Below, piece after piece: positions 11,139 to 20,850 of a DNA stretch of 64,000 nucleotides. The first letter of the stretch is position 1, and the number at the start of each line of letters is the position of its first letter. Source of the stretch: Mesostigma viride (taxonomy: Eukaryota > Streptophyta > Mesostigmatophyceae > Mesostigmatales > Mesostigmataceae). The stretch lies in NCBI GenBank assembly GCA_009746045.1, contig RPFO01000167.1, forward strand, positions 911,431 through 975,430, in the 5' to 3' direction. Made by a program: the position numbers and the translations under genes. The notes under the pieces were generated by a model that was not told the DNA's origin, made no database searches, and was given only the letters and a program-made list of their open reading frames with translations.

Positions 11139-12779
11139 TCAGAGCTCCAAGTGAGCAGCCGCCAGGATGGACTTCTCGCGTCAAAGTGGAAGAAGGGGGC
11201 ACCAGCTCGTTGCTGAAGACACCCCTGGGGTGCTCGTTCGCACAGAAGGGGCACATCACCGGAGCCTTCATGTCCACCTTCTTGGACAGCAAGTCCTTGA
11301 CACAGTCATAGCAGGCACCGTGAGGATGGGTGTTGCACCCCCTGGCAATGCCGGAAAACAGGTACTTCTTGGTGTAGCTCTCGCAGATGTCGCACTTGTG
11401 ATACTTCTTCTTGGCCCCCGTGGCCTTCAGCATCTCCACCATGTCATTGGTGGCCCTCTGGAACACCCTGCCACCAGGCAGGACACGCACATCCCCAGCC
11501 CCATGGCCTGTGCAATCCCCCCCTCTCCAGCTGGCAGGACTCCTGCCTCGCCACCAGGTCCACCAGGTCCTTGACATCCTTGGCGTTCATGTCCCACCAC
11601 CGCATAGGCATTGATGGGGCCGTGGTCCTCCTTGGGGGCGGGGTGGTGTCCTCACGCTGGAACCGGGCGCTGCCACTCGGACCAAGGGCCCCAGACTTCA
11701 GGTAATTGATTCCACGAGCAGACAGGTCGTAGAGGCTGTGCTTGATTCCAGCCAAGCCAGTGGCCATACCACGGGCGGCGAGGTTGCCGTTGCTGCCACG
11801 GACGTACTGGGACTGGGGCTTTGGCTGGGACTGGGGCTGGGCTGGGACTTGGGCTCCTCCTTGACCATCCTGGCCTTCTTGGCACCAGGGGGGGCATGTC
11901 CTCCACGGCCCTGCGCTTGGCAGCAGCGGCCTTGAACTCCTCCGCGCTGCCGGCCTTCAGGTCGTCATCCTCCTCCTCATCAGCAGGGGCAGGGGCCTTC
12001 ACGGGGGCGTTGGGGGCGACAGGGGTGGCAGGGGTGGCAGGGCAGCAGGGCCTTGGGGGTGACCGGCTCAGGCTCCTCAGCGTGGGCCAGCAGGGCAGCA
12101 GGGGCGTCCACGTCCTCCTCCTCCTCCTCCTCCACCTCCTCCTCCTCGTCAGAGGACATGCCCTCAGCCCACTCCTCCTTGGTGAGGGGCTTGTAGTCAT
12201 CACCGGTGGGAGGAGGCGGTGGGCAGCACGCCATCATCACAAAGCCGTAGTTGACGCACTTGCGGCAGTGGGTCCGCTCCCAGTTCTCATCAGGAGGGCA
12301 GCTGGCCAGATCCACCTTGAGACCGCACTTGGCACACTTAACACGGGGGCCTTCGGGTTGATGGGAGGGGCGCCGTTCTGCAAGTACAAGTCCACATAGC
12401 ATTAATATCCCAGACCGAGTCAGTGACAATGGTAACAACAAGCACTTGGAAGCAGAAAAAGGCAGTCCGGTGCAGAAAAAAGCAAGGCAAGAAAACGTAC
12501 CAGGACCTTCCTGGTGCAGCTCAGGCAGTGGAAGGTGTAATGTCCCGTCTCCTCGCCGGGGAAGAACTCCAGCGGGAACAGGCCGCCGCACCACTCGCAG
12601 GCCTGGCGAATGGGCTTGGTGATGATGGGAAGACCGGAATCGTTGCGGGCCTTGAGGACCTCCTGCAGCACCGGCCAGAAGGATAGCAGGACCTGGACAT
12701 CCCACCCGTTGGCGGGATGAGGCATGTGGTAAGGCATGCCGTTGGCGTCACAATCGACTGCCTTCTTGGTGCGAGCCAT
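11139..12779 (-). pseudogene. RING-finger gene, frameshifted (copy 2)
   Basis: Inverted copy of the RING gene, with ATG at 12,779 and TGA at 11,141-11,139. Exon 1 and the intron are intact and long segments read correctly, but several one-base losses split exon 2. The RING ligands near 11,260-11,410 are present in the sequence. Confidence 0.8.
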
Positions 12780-13509
12780 AGAGACGATTGCGAGTACAGA
12801 GAGACGATTGGATCGTCAAGAAACGATGGGATCGGTGAGAAAGTTTGTGTGAGCTTGGGATGCTTGCGTGGTTTGGTGACCTTCGAGGCAGAGTGCCTCG
12901 GCTTTTATACCCTTTCCCGTGGGTCGCAAAAATCCCGTGGCTGGAAATCGGTTCCGCTTGTCAGACGAATCCCGTGGCTCATATCGTCCTGCCACGGGAC
13001 AGGATCGGAATAAAATCCGAATATGCCGTGGATCCGCCGCCCGCGCCGAGTTCACGTGGATTCTGACAAGTCCCCCGTGGATAACCGCCGACTGGCACGG
13101 GATTTCAGCGGCGCCGCGCCACTTCTGACAGACCCTGGCGCGGATATTTCTGACGATTCAGACCCCGTGGTACGGATCGGCGATCCACGGGGATCTTGTC
13201 AGACACTGAATCGTCCACGTGGAATTTCAGTGGCGGTTACGACCGACGATCCGTACATCAGACCCCGTGGCTCATTTCGACGATCCACGGGGAATCTTGT
13301 CAGAGTTCAGTAACCGACGATTCGCCACGCGGCCCAAATCTACGGTCGCGATTGGTCCAAAAATCTCGTGGTTCCAGTGCTTCGGCCACGGGAAACCAGA
13401 GGCATATAGGCCGACGGACTTCGCAAAGTGGGCACAATCCATCCCGTGCCAGACCCACTACCCACGCGAAAAACCAATCGTCGACGATTCAATCGTCCAT
13501 GGCTCCCAT
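12780..13509. promoter_or_regulatory. Divergent promoter region (copy 2)
   Basis: Copy of the spacer between the RING gene (minus) and the SIAH-type gene (plus). TTTTATA at 12,903-12,909 is the TATA box of the RING gene on the minus strand. It is dense in CCCGTGG/CCACGGG. Confidence 0.7.
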
Positions 13510-14643
13510 ATGAATCGTCCCGCCTTTGCTAGTTCATCCGCAGCCATAGCGAGGCAAATCGCGATCGGCGCGACGATCTTTGATTACACGAAAAGCACGA
13601 CCAGGGTCCAAGCCGTGGCAAACCGGGTCAAGAACTATGCCGATTTTGGTGAGTCTTTTCCCCTTTCCGTCGTATTCGGAATCGTCTTGGTGTGTACGTT
13701 TGAATCGTTCTAACGAATCGCCCCAAATCGTTCTGGTTCGCCCTTATCCACATGCAGATTTCCTGAACATGCCCCCAGGGACCCCTCCCACGCGGCCTGT
13801 CCCAGTCCCAAGCACTGCAAGGTGGGCCCTTATGCCGGGGCAGACACGCCAGCGCTCGAAGCTCGAGAAGAATCTGAAGGCGCTCAAAGAAACGGTCAAA
13901 GCCACGCGCGCCAACGTGGTGGAGAAATGCTGCGTGTGCAATGACACGGCCCAAGACGCTTGCCGTCTCAGCAACACGGACGGGCACACGTGTAAGATCT
14001 TTATGTGTGAAGGGGCGTGTCGTGAGAAGTTTATCCGCGACAACGTGCAGGCCTTGCCGGATAAGCTAGTCAGATTCCAATGCCCCAAGTGCACCGCCCT
14101 ATTCGACATGAAAGCGTCCACTTTTAATAGGTTGTTCGCCCCTGACCCCGTGTACAACGACATGCTAGCTGCTTTTGACTTTGTTTCGTGTTCCCATGAG
14201 GGGTGCTATGAGTTTATGCCCAAGGCCGCGATGGCACTCCACGACACCACCTGTATCCATAACGTGTACGAGTGTGGGTACAGCGTGTCTGTCAAGTCAG
14301 CAGATGGATCCAAGCGGATCAAGACCGCATGCCAGTTCATGGGCACTCTCCTGGCTGTCCAGGAGCACATGTTGGAGTGTGAAATGGCAGAGGCCTCGGC
14401 GGCCATAGACAAGCTGTGTGATGACCAGGCCTTTCTTGAGCATGCCATGTCCATGGGTGGGATTAGCGAGGATAGCATGGGCCTGCTCAAGGTTGCCATC
14501 ACCTCAGCAGCGTAGATGAGGAGGCAAAGACGAAGATGTTGATGCTCATGGAGATGATGTGGGACCTGAACAAGGCCAATGCCCTGCCCGATCCAGTCCT
14601 CCAGGATGCTCAGGGGCTCTTCGATACTTCGATCCATGATTAG
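13510..14643 (+). pseudogene. SIAH-type zinc-finger gene, near-complete (copy 2)
   Basis: Two exons (13,510-13,648 and 13,758-14,643) flank a 109-bp GTGAGT...CACATGCAG intron with TTCTAAC as a good branch-point candidate near 13,707. All zinc ligands are present. A lost C near 14,508 closes the frame about 40 codons early, after the zinc-finger part. An insertion or substitution changes the segment just after the splice junction relative to copy 3. This is the best preserved of the damaged copies. Confidence 0.8.
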
Positions 14644-15384
14644 GGTGTGTTGAGACCGTACAGGGTCATAGAGTAGGGGCCAATGAATCAAGTAGGAATA
14701 AAATTTTCTAAATTGAACATTAATACTTTTAAGTATCCAAGTACAGGCCACGTGGCAGCCAGAAAGCCCGAGGTAGTACAGGTAGTACAGGTAGTTGGCA
14801 TTGCACTAGAATCGCGGATTCGCGTGCCACCCTGTCCGTACCCACGGGACCCGGCAGGTGACGTCACGAGTACGTCAGGATGACGTCATCAAAATGCAAA
14901 GATCGTCATCTTTACGTCATGATGACGTCAGCAACCGACGATTCCCCGTGGTTCTCCCAGGGACCCAAGGGAAACGCCGTATCGCCCCGAGGGTCCAGGG
15001 TTTAGGGAAAGCCGTTCCGTCCCTAAACCCTGGACCCTCGGGGCGATACGGCGTTTCCCTTGGGTCCCTGGGAGAACCACGGGGAATCGTCGGTTGCTGA
15101 CGTCATCATGACGTAAAGATGACGATCTTTGCATTTTGATGACGTCATCCTGACGTACTCGTGACGTCACCTGCCGGGTCCCGTGGGTACGGACAGGGTG
15201 GCACGCGAATCCGCGATTCTAGTGCAATGCCAACTACCTGTACTACCTGTACTACCTCGGGCTTTCTGGCTGCCACGTGGCCTGTACTTGGATACTTAAA
15301 AGTATTAATGTTCAATTTAGAAAATTTTATTCCTACTTGCTTCATTGGCCCCTACTCTATGACCCTGTACGGTCTCAACACACC
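14644..15384. repeat. Palindrome A2, telomere-like inverted-repeat junction
   Basis: Near-perfect inverted repeat centred at about 15,014, with TTTAGGG (15,001-15,007) mirrored by CCCTAAA (15,021-15,027). The 13-base centre AAAGCCGTTCCGT is the exact reverse complement of the centre of palindrome A1. TGACGTCA motifs recur in both arms. No gene is supported. The arms extend outward into the SIAH-type gene copies on both sides. Confidence 0.85.
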
Positions 15385-16523
15385 CTAATCATGGATCGAA
15401 GTATCGAAGAGCCCCTGAGCATCCTGTAGGACTGCCTCGGGCGGGGCATTGGCCTTGTTCAGGTCCCACATCATCTCCATGAGCATCAACATCTTTGTCT
15501 TTGCCTCCTCATCTACGGCTGCTGAGGTGATGGCAACCTTCAGCAGGCCCATGCTGTCCTCGCTAATCCCACCCATGGACATGGCATGCTCAAGGTAGGC
15601 CTGGTCATCACACAGCTTGTCTATGGCCGCCGAGGCCTCTGCCATTTCACACTCCAACATGTGCTCCTGGACAGCCAGGAGAGTGCCCATGAACTGGCAT
15701 GCGGTCTTGATCCGCTTGGATCCATCTGCTGACTTGACAGACACGCTGTACCCACACTCGTACACGTTATGGATACAGGTGGTGTCGTGGAGTGCCATCG
15801 CGGCCTTGGGCATAAACTCATAGCACCCCTCATGGGAACACGAAACAAAGTCAAAAGCAGCTAGCATGTCGTTGTACACGGGGTCAGGGGCGAACAACCT
15901 ATTAAAAGTGGACGCTTTCATGTCGAATAGGGCGCTGCACTTGGGGCATTGGAATCTGACTAGCTTATCCGGCAAGGCCTGCACGTTGTCGCGGATAAAC
16001 TTCTCACGACACGCCCCTTCACACATAAAGATCTTACACGTGTGCCCGTCCGTGTTGCTGAGACGGCAAGCGTCTTGGGCCGTGTCATTGCACACACAGC
16101 ATTTCTCCACCAAGTTGGCGCGCGTGGCTTTGACCGTTTCTTTGAGCGCCTTCAGATTCTTCTCGAGTTCTTGAGCTGCTGGCGTGTCTGCCCCGGCATG
16201 GGGGCCCACCTTGCAGTGCTTGGGACTGGGACAGGCCGCGTGGGAGGGGTCCCTGGGTGGCATGTTCAGGAAATCTGCATGTGGATAAGGGCGAACCAGA
16301 ACGATTTGGGGCGATTCGTTAGAACGATTCAAACGTACACACCAAGACGATTCCGAATACGGACGTAAAGGGGAAAAGACTCACCAAAATCGGCATAGTC
16401 CTTGACCCGGTTTGCCACGGCTTGGACCCTGGTGGTGCTTTTCGTGTAATCAAAGATCGTCGCGCCGATCGCGATTTGCCTCGCTATGGCTGCGGATGAA
16501 CTAGCAAAGGCGGGACGATTCAT
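15385..16523 (-). CDS. SIAH/SINA-type RING and zinc-finger protein, spliced
   Basis: Joining 16,523-16,385 to 16,274-15,385 gives 342 aa. The splice is supported because exon 1 ends ...GATTTTG and exon 2 starts ATTTC, restoring the frame across a GTGAGT/CATGCAG intron. A RING-like cluster runs from C105-C108 to C156-C159. It is followed by a paired SINA-type finger: C192, C197, H209, C213, then C220, C239, H251, C255, with the x11-H-x3-C spacing of SIAH proteins. Family knowledge makes an E3 ubiquitin ligase acting on host or viral proteins likely; the substrate is unknown. The start is the first ATG after a CATATAG-like box near 16,625. An overlapping upstream ATG is closed after ten codons. 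It is divergent from the RING gene at 17,257. Confidence 0.85.
16275..16384 (-). other. GT-AG intron, 110 bp, in SIAH-type gene
   Basis: Donor G/GTGAGT at 16,384, acceptor CATGCAG ending at 16,275, and a TTCTAAC branch-point candidate about 50 bases before the acceptor. Removal joins two open segments in frame. The signals are those of ordinary spliceosomal introns. Confidence 0.85.
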
Positions 16524-17256
16524 GGGAAGCCATGGACGATTGAATCGTCGACGATTGGTTTTTCGCGTGGGTATGGTGGGTCTGGCACGGGATGGATTGT
16601 GCCCACTTTGCGAAGTCCGTCGGCCTATATGCCTCTGGTTTCCCGTGGCCGAGCACTGGAACCACGAGATTTTTGGACCAATCGCGACCGTAGATTTGGG
16701 CCGCGTGGCGAATCGTCGGTTACTGAACTCTGACAAGATTCCCCGTGGATCGTCGAAATGAGCCACGGGGTCTGATGTACGGATCGTCGGTCGTAACCGC
16801 CGCTGAAATCCACGTGGACGATTCAGTGTCTGACAAGATCCCCGTGGATCGCCGATCCGTACCACGTGGGTCTGAATCGTCAGAAATATCCGCGCCAGGG
16901 TCTGTCAGAAGTGGCGCGGCGCCGCTGAAATCCCGTGCCAATCGGCGGTTATCCACGGGGGACTTGTCAGAATCCACGTGAACTCGTGCCGCGGGCGGCG
17001 GATCCACGGCATATTCGGATTTTATTCCGATCCTGTCCCGTGGCAGGACGATATGAGCCACGGGATTCGTCTGACAAGCGGAACCGATTCACAGCCACGG
17101 GATTTTTGCGACCCACGGGAAAGGGTATAAAAGCCGAGGCACTCTGCCTCGAAGGTCACCAAACCACGCAAGCATCCCAAGCTCACACAAACTTTCTCAC
17201 CGATCCCAATCGTTTCTTGACGATCCAATCGTCTCTCTGTACTCGCAATCGTCTCT
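16524..17256. promoter_or_regulatory. Divergent promoter region, SIAH-type / RING genes (copy 3)
   Basis: This 733-bp spacer between divergent genes has no supported ORF. It contains more than a dozen CCCGTGG/CCACGGG words and many CGATT/AATCG words, including a GACGATTGAATCGTCGACGA stretch near the SIAH-type start. The arrangement suggests a shared regulatory region for two early-type genes. Confidence 0.65.
17126..17132 (+). promoter_or_regulatory. TATA box of RING gene
   Basis: TATAAAA lies 125 bp before the ATG at 17,257. The same box is present in the other two copies. Confidence 0.75.
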
Positions 17257-18910
17257 ATGGCTCGCACCAAGAAGGCAGTCGATTGTGACGCCAACGGCAT
17301 GCCTTACCACATGCCTCATCCCGCCAACGGGTGGGATGTCCAGGTCCTGCTATCCTTCTGGCCGGTGCTGCAGGAGGTCCTCAAGGCCCGCAACGATTCC
17401 GGTCTTCCCATCATCACCAAGCCCATTCGCCAGGCCTGCGAGTGGTGCGGCGGCCTGTTCCCGCTGGAGTTCTTCCCCGGCGAGGAGACGGGACATTACA
17501 CCTTCCACTGCCTGAGCTGCACCAGGAAGGTCCTGGTACGTTTTCTTGCCTTGCTTTTTTCTGCACCGGACTGCCTTTTTCTGATTCCAAGTGCTTGTTT
17601 GTTACCATTGTCACTGACTCGGTCTGGGATATTAATGCTATGTGGACTTGTACTTGCAGAACGGCGCCCCTCCCATCAACCCGAAGGCCCCCCGTGTTAA
17701 GTGTGCCAAGTGCGGTCTCAAGGTGGATCTGGCCAGCTGCCCTCCTGATGAGAACTGGGAGCGGACCCACTGCCGCAAGTGCGTCAACTACGGCTTTGTG
17801 ATGATGGCGTGCTGCCCACCGCCTCCTCCCACCGGTGATGACTACAAGCCCCTCACCAAGGAGGAGTGGGCTGAGGGCATGTCCTCTGACGAGGAGGAGG
17901 AGGTGGAGGAGGAGGAGGAGGAGGACGTGGACGCCCCTGCTGCCCTGCTGGCCCACGCTGAGGAGCCTGAGCCGGTCACCCCCAAGTCCCCTGCTGCCAC
18001 TGCCACCCCTGCCACCCCTGTCGCCCCCAACGCCCCCGTGAAGGCCCCTGCCCCTGCTGATGAGGAGGAGGATGACGACCTGAAGGCCGGCAGCGCGGAG
18101 GAGTTCAAGGCCGCTGCTGCCAAGCGCAGGGCCATGGAGGACATGCCCCCCCCTGGTGCCAAGAAGGCCAGGATGGTGAAGGAGGAGCCCAAGCCCCAGT
18201 CCCAGCCCCAGTCCCAGCCCAAGCCCCAGTCCCAGTACGTCCGTGGCAGCAACGGCAACCTCGCAGCCCGTGGTATGGCCACTGGCTTTGCTGGAGTCAA
18301 GCACAGCCTCTACGACCTGTCTGCTCGTGGCATCAATTTCCTGAAGTCTGGGGCCCTTGGTCCGAGTGGCAGCGCCCGGTTCCAGCGTGAGGACACCACC
18401 CCTGCCCCCAAGGAGGACCACGGCCCCATCAATGCCTATGCGGTGGTGGCGGACATGAACGCCAAGGATGTCAAGGACCTGGTGGACCTGGTGGCGAGGC
18501 AGGAGTCCTGCCAGCTGGAGAGGGGGGGTATTGCAAAGGCCATGGGGCTGGGTGAGGTGCGTGCCCTGCCTGGTGGCAGGGTGTTCCAGAGGGCCGCCAA
18601 TGACATGGTGGAGATGCTGAAGGCCACGGGGGCCAAGAAGAAGTATCACAAGTGCGACATCTGCGAGAGCTACACCAAGAAGTACCTGTTTTCGGGCATT
18701 GCCAGGGGGTGCAACGCCCATCCTCACGGTGCCTGCTATGACTGTGTCAAGGACTTGCTGGCCAAGAAGGTGGACCTGAAGGCGCCGGTGATGTGCCCCT
18801 TCTGTGCGAACGAGCACCCCAGGGGTGTCTTCCGCAACGAGCTGGATGCCCCCTTCTTCCGCTTTGACGCGGAGAAGTCCATCCTGGCAGCTGCTCACAT
18901 GGAGCTCTGA
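17257..18910 (+). CDS. RING-finger protein with N-terminal zinc pairs, spliced
   Basis: Joining 17,257-17,535 to 17,660-18,910 gives 509 aa. Exon 1 contributes a C-x2-C...C-x2-C pair (CEWC, CLSC), and exon 2 begins with another (CAKC, CRKC). The middle is low complexity: a Glu run, Pro/Ala repeats, and a Gln-Pro-Ser run. The C-terminus has a RING variant with C425, C428, C444, H447/H449, C452, C455, C472 and C475. A ubiquitin-ligase-type role is the family expectation; nothing identifies its partner. The start is the only ATG after the TATA box that opens the frame. It is the intact member of three copies and lies head-to-head with the SIAH-type gene. Confidence 0.85.
17536..17659 (+). other. 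GT-AG intron, 124 bp, in RING gene
   Basis: Donor CTG/GTACGT and acceptor TACTTGCAG/AAC. A CACTGAC branch candidate sits about 50 bases before the acceptor, and the intron is T-rich. It joins codon 93 to codon 94 without splitting a codon. Both damaged copies keep the same boundaries. Confidence 0.85.
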
Positions 18911-19478
18911 GTAGTGGGTTTTCCTAGGGTTTTCCTAGTGTTGCTGGCCCATTGGGAGGCCTTGGTAGGGCCAATACGTCGCCCTTTTGGCACTAAGTGC
19001 CCCTGTCTGCTTGTTTCTGTAGTTCAACGTAGTACAGTTTAGTTCAGACTAGTATAATTGTAGAATTGTATAGTTCACTTTAAGTAGATGTACTTCATTT
19101 TACTTCAAATGACTATAACTTAATGAAAAGTCGTTGCATGTTACTTCCCATTGCATTTCTGTAGTATAAATGTAGTACAACTAGTACAAATGCACTTAGA
19201 TATAGTTCAGATTAGTACAAGTCCATCGAATGTAGTTCAAGTGTATATTCGGTATCCGTACTAGGCAAATTTTCGATTCCTGCCCCGAAATTCACTTCGA
19301 ATGCACAAAGGGTCGAAATTTTCCAAGTCCCACGCGAAATGCGAAATTCCCCGTGGCAGGCGCCAGCACAGGGGCAAATTTCTAGAAGGTGCATGCATGC
19401 GTGAATGCACGGGTGTAATTAATTAAATACCATTTTGCACAGGCAAAGCCGGCGGCGTACAGGCTGGGCAAGGCAAAA
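18911..19478. other. Spacer with TAGTTCA/TAGTACA repeats (copy 3)
   Basis: AT-rich spacer between the RING and coiled-coil genes. About ten TAGTTCA/TAGTACA-like words occur at 19,018-19,250, followed by CGAAATT-rich sequence and an AATTAATTAAATA stretch near 19,420 that could serve as the TATA of the next gene. A CAG at 19,440-19,442 resembles an acceptor, but no upstream exon joins in phase. Confidence 0.65.
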
Positions 19479-20306
19479 ATGGCGGAAAATTTGCTCAGAT
19501 GCATGGACAGGGCTGGGTGGAAAACAATCTTTGAATGCGTCGGTACCAAATTCGACCGTGACATGAAGAACATCCTCGCCGAAATCGCGGCCTTGAAGGC
19601 AATGCTGCCAGTTGCAGAGGGGACTTTACGCCATGGCAAATCATTCAAGATCGGTGAGGCCAGCAAGGCCAAATCCGTCGTTGTCAAGAAAGAAGAGAAG
19701 GCGGAAAAGAAAGAATTCGAAATCGCGGACATCCAGGATGCCAGGATGGTGCTGGGGAAGGAGGAGGATCTCATCGAGGTGAAGGTGACCTGGAATAACT
19801 ACGAGCCACCGGCCGACCAGCACCCCGATGTTACGGAGGAGGAGCGCTGGATCTGGCTGCATGATGTCAACGTCAACTGCGACAGCTCGATGCGCCAGTT
19901 CCTCGGCGTGTTTGAGAAGACCAAGTCGAAGCTCAACAAGAAGATTTACGACTCCTGCACCAAGCAGCAGGTGGAGGAAGCCTGGGACGAGATCGTGGAG
20001 AAGCGCCGCAGCAAGAATGCCAAGAAACGCAAGGCCGCGGAAGACACCGACCCGATCGCCGAGCTCAAGAAGCAGATGGAGGAGATGAAGAAGGCCCACG
20101 TCGAGATGGAGGCCTCGTACCAGATGCGCCTTGACAAGGCCATGGAGGCCTTGAGGGAGTCCCACAAGAATATCGACGCGTTGGCCAAAAAGGCCAACAT
20201 GCCTACCATGGACGAAGTGCTCAGGCTGAAGAGTGCATCTAGCCAGGACCAGGGGGCAGGGCCATCTGGCCAGGACAAGGGGGAGGCAGTAGAGGCCAAG
20301 CCCTAG
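19479..20306 (+). CDS. Charged coiled-coil protein, unknown function
   Basis: 275 aa, and not recognised. Residues 1-60 form an amphipathic segment and residues 60-85 are Lys/Glu-rich. A middle domain of about 85-150 is rich in Trp, Asp and Asn. A long heptad-like coiled coil (about 175-230) precedes a Gly/Gln/Ser-rich tail. No transmembrane segment or zinc motif is visible. It follows the RING gene on the same strand and is the third gene of the repeated module, so its three-fold presence suggests a dosage-sensitive or telomere-linked role. That is inference. The ATG is the first in frame after a stop at 19,416. Confidence 0.7.
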   Translation: MAENLLRCMDRAGWKTIFECVGTKFDRDMKNILAEIAALKAMLPVAEGTLRHGKSFKIGEASKAKSVVVKKEEKAEKKEFEIADIQDARMVLGKEEDLIEVKVTWNNYEPPADQHPDVTEEERWIWLHDVNVNCDSSMRQFLGVFEKTKSKLNKKIYDSCTKQQVEEAWDEIVEKRRSKNAKKRKAAEDTDPIAELKKQMEEMKKAHVEMEASYQMRLDKAMEALRESHKNIDALAKKANMPTMDEVLRLKSASSQDQGAGPSGQDKGEAVEAKP

Positions 20307-20405
20307 ATACGTATGGCTGCTGTGACAGCCTGGAACAATCATGACCAATGCAATGGCTGCTGTGACAGCCTGAAACACTGATGCATTATTGATATTTGTA
20401 ATAAA
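20307..20405 (+). terminator. 3' end region: duplicated hairpin element and AATAAA
   Basis: Two direct copies of ATGGCTGCTGTGACAGCCTG (20,313 and 20,352) can each form a GGCTG/CAGCC stem. They are followed by AATAAA at 20,400-20,405. The set is conserved in all three module copies. Confidence 0.55.
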
Positions 20406-20520
20406 AATGGATTTTCATGGTGGCATGATGCATGTGTCTATGTTTGTCCCGTGCCTGGTGTGGCTGTACCACGTAGTTATGCTGTCATCTGTCAACACCC
20501 CTGGAGGGTCACCCTGTTGG

Positions 20521-20850
20521 ACCGTAGTAAGGGGCAGGACCCCCAAATCCCGTGCCACAGAGTCTTCGGGCCCTTACTACGCTCCGCGGGGGTGACCCTT
20601 TTTGCCCCGTTTCGCGTGCTAGCATAAGGTGACCCACGGTGTTGTGTGTGGGGTTTTGGACTTGGTCGATTTCGGCCACGCCCCGTACCGGTCCTAGTCT
20701 AAGTCCGGAGGCCGCGAAGTGCAATGTTCGTGCATAGTGTTTGCAGGCACACACAAGTTTATTAGGAATGATTAGGAATAATTCCTATCTAGCTATCTAA
20801 TCAAAGGATCTACTTCAAGTCCATACAACAGGGCCAACGGCCAAGACAGC
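20521..20850. other. Boundary between repeat module and unique region
   Basis: Identity with the other module copies ends at GGACCGTAG (20,519-20,527). There the other copies enter the satellite array at ACCGTAG/AGAGATG. From here on the sequence is single-copy in this window. No gene is supported up to 20,850. Confidence 0.7.

Noticed and set aside
861-15030. A true plant-type telomere repeat array
   Set aside because: Only one TTTAGGG unit is present per arm; no tandem array exists.
17414-18898. Long minus-strand frame (494 codons) opposite the RING gene
   Set aside because: It is a GC-rich shadow of exon 2, Leu/Gly/His-rich, with no motif. The plus strand has the splice sites, RING ligands and TATA.
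19301-19478. Upstream exon for the coiled-coil gene using the CAG at 19,440
   Set aside because: Candidate exons with a GTGCAT donor near 19,389 do not join in the frame of the 275-aa protein.
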